DNA of 64,000 bases from CAVVYV01 sp963752585 (GTDB lineage: Bacteria > Actinomycetota > Thermoleophilia > Solirubrobacterales > 70-9). The stretch is taken from contig CAVVYV010000008.1 of NCBI GenBank assembly GCA_963752585.1, forward strand, positions 434,001-498,000, read 5' to 3'. The notes below the pieces were generated by a model. That model ran no database searches and had not been told where the DNA came from. It saw only the letters and a program-made list of their open reading frames with translations. Made by a program: the position numbers and the translations under genes. This document shows positions 60,038 to 64,000 of this stretch, in pieces (position 1 is the first letter of the stretch; each line of letters starts with the position of its first letter).

Positions 60038-61247
60038 CTAGAGCCCGTAGGAGCGGCCGAGCACCTCGAGCATGATCTCGTCGGTGCCGGCGCCGATCCG
60101 GTTGAGGCGGGCGTCGCGGTAGGCGCGCTCGACCTCGTACTCCTTCATGTAGCCGTAGCCGCCGTGGATCTGGATGCAGTCGTCGGCGACCTCCTCGATC
60201 ACCCGGGAGGCGTAGAGCTTCGCCTGGGTGATCTCCCGCACCGGGTACTCGCCGTTCTCGAAGCGCCAGGCGGTCGCGTAGACCATCTGCTTCGCGGCCT
60301 CGATCTTCACCGACATCTCGGCGAACTTGTGGCGGATCGCCTGGAAGCGGCCGATCGGGCGGCCGAACGCCTGGCGCTCCTTCGCGTACTCGAGGGTGCG
60401 GTCGAAGACCCGCTCGGCGCCCGAGACGCAGCCGATCGCGGCCACCAGGCGCTCGCCCTGGAGCTCCCAGGAGATGTGGTAGAAGCCCTTGCCGATCCTC
60501 GCCGAGCACGTTCTCGACCGGCACCCGGACGTCCTGGAAGGAGAGCTCGCCGGTGTCGGAGGCGTGCATTCCCATCTTCTCGAGCTTCCGGGAGACGCTG
60601 AAGCCGGGGACCTCGTTGCCGTTCGGTGTCGCGGATGTCGACGACGAACAGGGTGATCCCGTCGTGGCCGGCGTCCGGGTCGGTCTTCGCGACCAGGACG
60701 ATGTAGTTGGCGCGGAGGCCGTTGGTGATGAAGGTCTTCGAGCCGTTGATCACGTACTCGTCGCCGTCGCGGATCGCGGTGGTGCGAATCCCGGCGACGT
60801 CGGAGCCGGCGCCCGGCTCGGTGATCCCGAGGCAGCTGATCAGCTCCCCCTTGATCGACGGCACCAGGTAGCGCTGCTTCAGGTCCTCGGTGCCGAGCAG
60901 GTGGATCGGCGGGGTCGCCATGTCGGTGTGGACGGCGAACCCCATGTTGAGCCCGCCGCAGCCCGAGTAGCTCATGCGTCGGCGCGGACCAGCGAGTAGA
61001 AGTAGTCGCCGCCCTGGCCGCCGTACTCCTCCGGGTAGCAGAGGCCGATGTAGCCGAGGTCGGCGGCGCGCTTCAGGATCGAGTCGGGCCAGAGGTTCTC
61101 CTCCCAGTCGAACCGGTTCGGGGTGCACTCCTTCAGCACCCACGACTTCATCGACTCGCGCAGCTCCTCGTGCTCGTCGGTGAAGATGAAGTGGTCGCGG
61201 GTGGCGCCGTGGTCGGGCTTGATCACGGTGTCGGTCGCGGCGGCCAC
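60038..61247 (-). CDS. acyl-CoA dehydrogenase, copy 2 (three frameshifts)
   Basis: Paralogue of the gene at 55273. GTG 61247 begins MAAATDTVIKPDHGATRDHF. Blocks: DLGYIGLCYPEEYGGQGGDY, CLGITEPGAGSDVAGIRTTA, GSKTFITNGLRANYIVLVAK, KMGMHASDTGELSFQDVRVP, GRPIGRFQAIRHKFAEMSVK, IQIHGGYGYMKEYEVERAYR and the end VLGRSYGL. The frame changes near 60978, 60630 and 60498. About 403 aa. Substrate chain length cannot be read. The final 150 residues are very close to copy 1, so a duplication is likely. Confidence 0.88.
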
Positions 61248-61398
61248 TGAGTGGAGTGTAGGACTTCTTACTTCCCGCTGCAAGGAAACGGCCTGCAAGC
61301 ACGGTTGCACCCACCGAATTCTGGGCATTGCCCCGAATAGATGCATGTGATCTAGCATCGCCAACCGACCTGCTGTTCGATCGCAGCAAGGGGGCTTC

Positions 61399-62784
61399 TT
61401 GACTACGAACGGGACGCGAGGAGCGCTTCCTCCGGGGCCAAAGGCCCCCGGGCCCGTGCAGACGCTCGAGTGGATGTACCGGCCGATCCCGTTCATGGAG
61501 CGGTGCCGGCGCCGCTACGGGCCGATCTTCTCGATCCGGCTCGGCCCTGGGGGCCGCGTGGTAATGATCGCGGACCCGCGGATCGCCAAGCAGGTGATGG
61601 CCGGCGACCCCGAGATGTTTCGGGCAGGGGACACGAACGGGCTGTTCAGGCCGGTGGTCGGCTCCCACTCGATCCTGCTCCTCGATGGGGAGGAGCACCT
61701 GCGCCACCGGCGGATCATGCTCCCGGCGTTCGGTGGGTCCACGCCCAGCAGTTCGCCGACCAGGTTCGCGAGATCGCCGAGAAGCGGGTCGCCTCGTGGG
61801 AGCCCGGCGATCGGCTGAGCCTCCAGGACGAGATGGAGAAGATCTCGTTCGAGTCGATCATGCGGGTCGTCTTCGGCGCCGATCGAGCGGCGCGCCTGGA
61901 GCGGCTCAGAGAGCTGATACCCGAGATGATGGACCGTTGCGACTCGGCGTTCACCCTGCTCCCTTGGTTCCGGCGCGAGCTCGGCGGCTCGACGCCGTAC
62001 GCGCGCCTGATGCGTTCGGTCCGCGACTCGACGAGGTGCTCTACGAGGTGATCGGGGAGCGCCGCGGGGACCCGCTCAACCAGCTCCGCGACGACGCGCT
62101 CTCCCTGCTTGCTTCGGGCCAAGCACGAGGACGGCACCCCCCTCGATGACCGGCTGGTCCGGGACGAGCTCCTCACCCTGATCATGGCTGGCTACGAGAC
62201 CACCACGAGCGCGCTCGCCTGGACGCTGGAGCGCCTGCTGCGCTCGCCCGGGCAGCTGGAGCGGCTCCGGGCCGAGGTCGAGGCGGGAGAGGAGGGCTAC
62301 CTCGACGCGGTGGTCAAGGAGACACTTGCGCTGCCGGCCGGTCGTCCCGGTCGTGGCGAGGCGGCTCAGCGAGCCGGCCTCGATCGCCGGTCACTCCCTT
62401 CCCGCCGGCACGATTCTGATGGTCTCGATCTACCTGGTCCACCACGACCCGGAGACCTACCCCGAACCCGAGAGTTTCGACCCCGAGCGCTTCGTCGACG
62501 GCGTTCCCGAGGGTGCAGCATGGATTCCCTTCGGTGGGGGTACCCGGCGCTGCCTCGGGGCGAGCTTCGCCCAGCTCGAGATGCGCGTGGTTCTTCGCGA
62601 GATCCTCACCTCGGTCGAGCTCAGCCCGGTCGCCGAGAGAGCCGAATCGACCGTGCGCAGGCGCTTCACCTTTGCGCCTGGCAATGGCGCCGCCGCCGTC
62701 GTCACCGAGCGGCGCGCCTCACCGCCGAGCCTTGGAAAGCGGCGGTTTCGCACGCCCAGCGTCCGCGACGCTCAGCGCGCTTAG
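61399..62784 (+). CDS. cytochrome P450 (frameshifted)
   Basis: About 461 aa joined. TTG 61399 gives MTTNGTRGALPPGPKAPGPV. Helix-C WxxxR-like segment DGEEHLRHRRIMLPAFGG. I-helix LIMAGYETTTSALAWTL (oxygen activation). ExxR in VVKETLAL then RCRP across a frame change near 62335. PERF region FDPERFVDGVPEGAAWIPFG, and haem-binding FGGGTRRCLGASFAQLEM with the Cys ligand. Frame changes also near 61736, 62025 and 62115. Bacterial monooxygenase of unknown substrate; no redox partner adjacent, although a rubredoxin gene lies at 32630. Confidence 0.88.
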
Positions 62785-62813
62785 CCCGCGGATCTCGTCA
62801 GTTTTCGGCAGGA

Positions 62814-63020
62814 ATGAGAGCGTGTGCCCAGTGCGGGCAAATACGCCCGCAAATAGTGAAGAAAATGCCAATCTGTGTCGAACATTTGTCGGGATTCAAG
62901 CGATCTCTCAAACCTGCCGATGGTGAAGCTCTAGACCCTGCAAATTACGAGGATTTGGTCCAGAGCCAACCTGGTTCAGGGGGAGGATCCGGAGAGGGCA
63001 TACAGGATCGATGGGGCTAA
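62814..63020 (+). CDS. possible small Cys-containing protein in a lower-GC stretch
   Basis: 68 codons from ATG 62814: MRACAQCGQIRPQIVKKMPI, then a polar region, ending SGGGSGEGIQDRWG. CAQCG plus a later Cys (PICVEH) suggests a half zinc-ribbon. The stretch 62785-63010 is visibly less GC-rich, with codons such as ATA and AAA that neighbours avoid, so it may be foreign or simply non-coding. The ribosome site is weak (GGCAGGA). It overlaps the likely start of the GGDEF gene. Confidence 0.3.
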   Translation: MRACAQCGQIRPQIVKKMPICVEHLSGFKRSLKPADGEALDPANYEDLVQSQPGSGGGSGEGIQDRWG

Positions 63021-64000
63021 TAGCAGCAGCAGGGCGAATCCCCCCTCGCGCTGAGGAAGAAAACAGCCGGCTGGAAGACCGCCGGCTGCGCTCTCACCAG
63101 CCAGCGAGCTCCTCTCCGGCCCGATCGCGGCGCGCCCACTCGCGCTCGCTCAGGCATACTCGCGAGCCGGCGCAGCCGTCACCGGCGCACTCGGCGCGCT
63201 CCTTCCCCATCCGTCTACTTCAACACCACGGGCATCCTGCGGTCGACGGCGTCGCGCTGATTTGGGCGGCTATGGATGTTCTGCTACGCCGGGCGGATCC
63301 CTTTCTGGCTGCTGCGGCTTGCGGCCAGCCCTGGCGACCGTGATGACCTCGGTCGCGGTCTACTTCAGCGGCGACAGCACCAGCGGCTACGCCCTCTTCT
63401 ACGTTTGGGTCGGCCTCTACGTCTTCTACTTTCCGGTCACCCGGGTCGACGCGGCACTCAACGTGCTCTGGGCGGCGCTGAACTACGCATTGATCGATCG
63501 CGGTCACCCCTGCGGCTCCCGCGGGCGCGGAACGCGCGGTCGTCTCATCACTTCGTATCGTCGGCCGGGACGCTGATCACCGCCGCGACCCTGCTCACCT
63601 ATCTGCGCGGCCGGGTCGAGCGGCTGCTGAGTCGCCTGACCGACGCGGCGCGAACTGACCCCTTGACGGGATTGCCCGAACCGGGTCGCATTGCTCGAGG
63701 TGCTGGCGTCCGAGCTCGAGCGCGCGGAGCCGGAGCAGCGCGCCAGGTCAGCCTGCTGGTCATCGACCTCGATCGGTTCAAGCGCGTCAACGAGCGGTAC
63801 GGCCTGGGGACAGGGCGACGAGACCCTGAGACGGATGGCATCGCTTCTGGACGAGGCGGCGCGCCGCATCGACTTCGTCGCCCGATCGGGCGGCGAGGAG
63901 TTCGCGGTCGTGCTTCCGGAGACGGACTCGCACCGCGCCTTCCTGATCGCGGAGGACCTGCTCGACAGGGTCCGGAAGACCTTCGATCCTCCCGGGGTGG
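63011..64000 (+). CDS. GGDEF-domain diguanylate cyclase, partial at window end (frameshifted)
   Basis: N-terminal membrane part: segments GAAVTGALGALLPHPS, DGVALIWAAM, ATVMTSVAVYF, GYALFYVWVGLYVFYFPVTR and DAALNVLWAALNYALI, joined across at least four frame changes before 63570. A short linker (LLTYLRGRVERLLSRLTDAA) leads to the GGDEF domain: RTDPLTGLPEPGRIA, VSLLVIDLDRFKRVNERYGL, and the active site FVARSGGEEFAVVLPETDS. It makes cyclic di-GMP from GTP. ATG 63011 is only a proposed start. The gene runs off the end at 64000. Confidence 0.8.

Noticed and set aside
62109..63020. One long protein fused from the end of the P450 into the small Cys ORF
   Set aside because: It is the wrong frame of the P450 gene up to 62784; only the segment from ATG 62814 could be an independent gene.

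Overview
The window is high-GC (about 70%) actinobacterial chromosome. Several secreted proteins end in basic beta-rich C-terminal modules (KGKKKRKLN..., KLRRKLRRLC) that I associate with Thermoleophilia/Solirubrobacterales. Six tandem MCE proteins, an ECF42-type sigma factor with DGPF/YCII partners, MmpL exporters and abundant acyl-CoA genes also fit a deep-branching actinobacterium. This placement is inference from gene content. Single-base indels (mostly +1) break more than half of the genes, while the protein similarity resumes in the next frame. I read these as uncorrected long-read errors and annotate such genes as whole CDSs, noting where the frame changes.

Layout. 1-11 kb: ZIP transporter, surE, ligA, PBP4-type peptidase, patatin, long-chain acyl-CoA ligase, an IF2_N-like mini-protein behind a near-consensus promoter, Nif3-like protein, and a short operon with a DsbA-like membrane thioredoxin. 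11-13 kb: tandem secreted paralogues, each with its own copy of the promoter. 13-20 kb: two unknown genes, tRNA-Pro(CGG), SnoaL-like protein, CapV-like patatin, TVP38-like membrane protein, Fe/Mn superoxide dismutase, secreted cupredoxin, and a cholesterol-oxidase-like GMC enzyme. 20-30 kb: six co-directional MCE genes with stop/start overlaps, followed by an SCP2 sterol-carrier protein; no YrbE permease or ATPase gene is present. 30-34.5 kb: PNPOx-fold protein, NUDIX, rubredoxin, and an ECF sigma/DUF4349 pair. 34.5-39 kb: complete biotin operon bioB-F-D-A. 39-45 kb: secreted amidohydrolase-fold protein, primary-type sigma factor, MmpL transporter. 45-56 kb: lipid-related genes (crotonase, biotinyl-domain protein, glycerol kinase, PlsC-like acyltransferase, MBL hydrolase, two SDRs), an MFS and a second MmpL exporter. 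55-61 kb: two paralogous acyl-CoA dehydrogenases flank an ECF42 sigma/YCII island. 61-64 kb: cytochrome P450, a lower-GC small ORF, and a GGDEF diguanylate cyclase cut by the window end.

The most interesting structure is the ECF42 island. Three of its four YCII genes are preceded by a (T/C)GTCGA-N16/17-CGTC element. Exactly 12 nt after each CGTC comes a GCGGCG-N5-CGCCGC hairpin, then a purine-rich RBS. This looks like a self-contained sigma-factor regulon whose transcripts share a structured 5' end. The orphan mceA-F block between sterol-type genes and the duplicated promoter-plus-gene cassette are the next most notable features.
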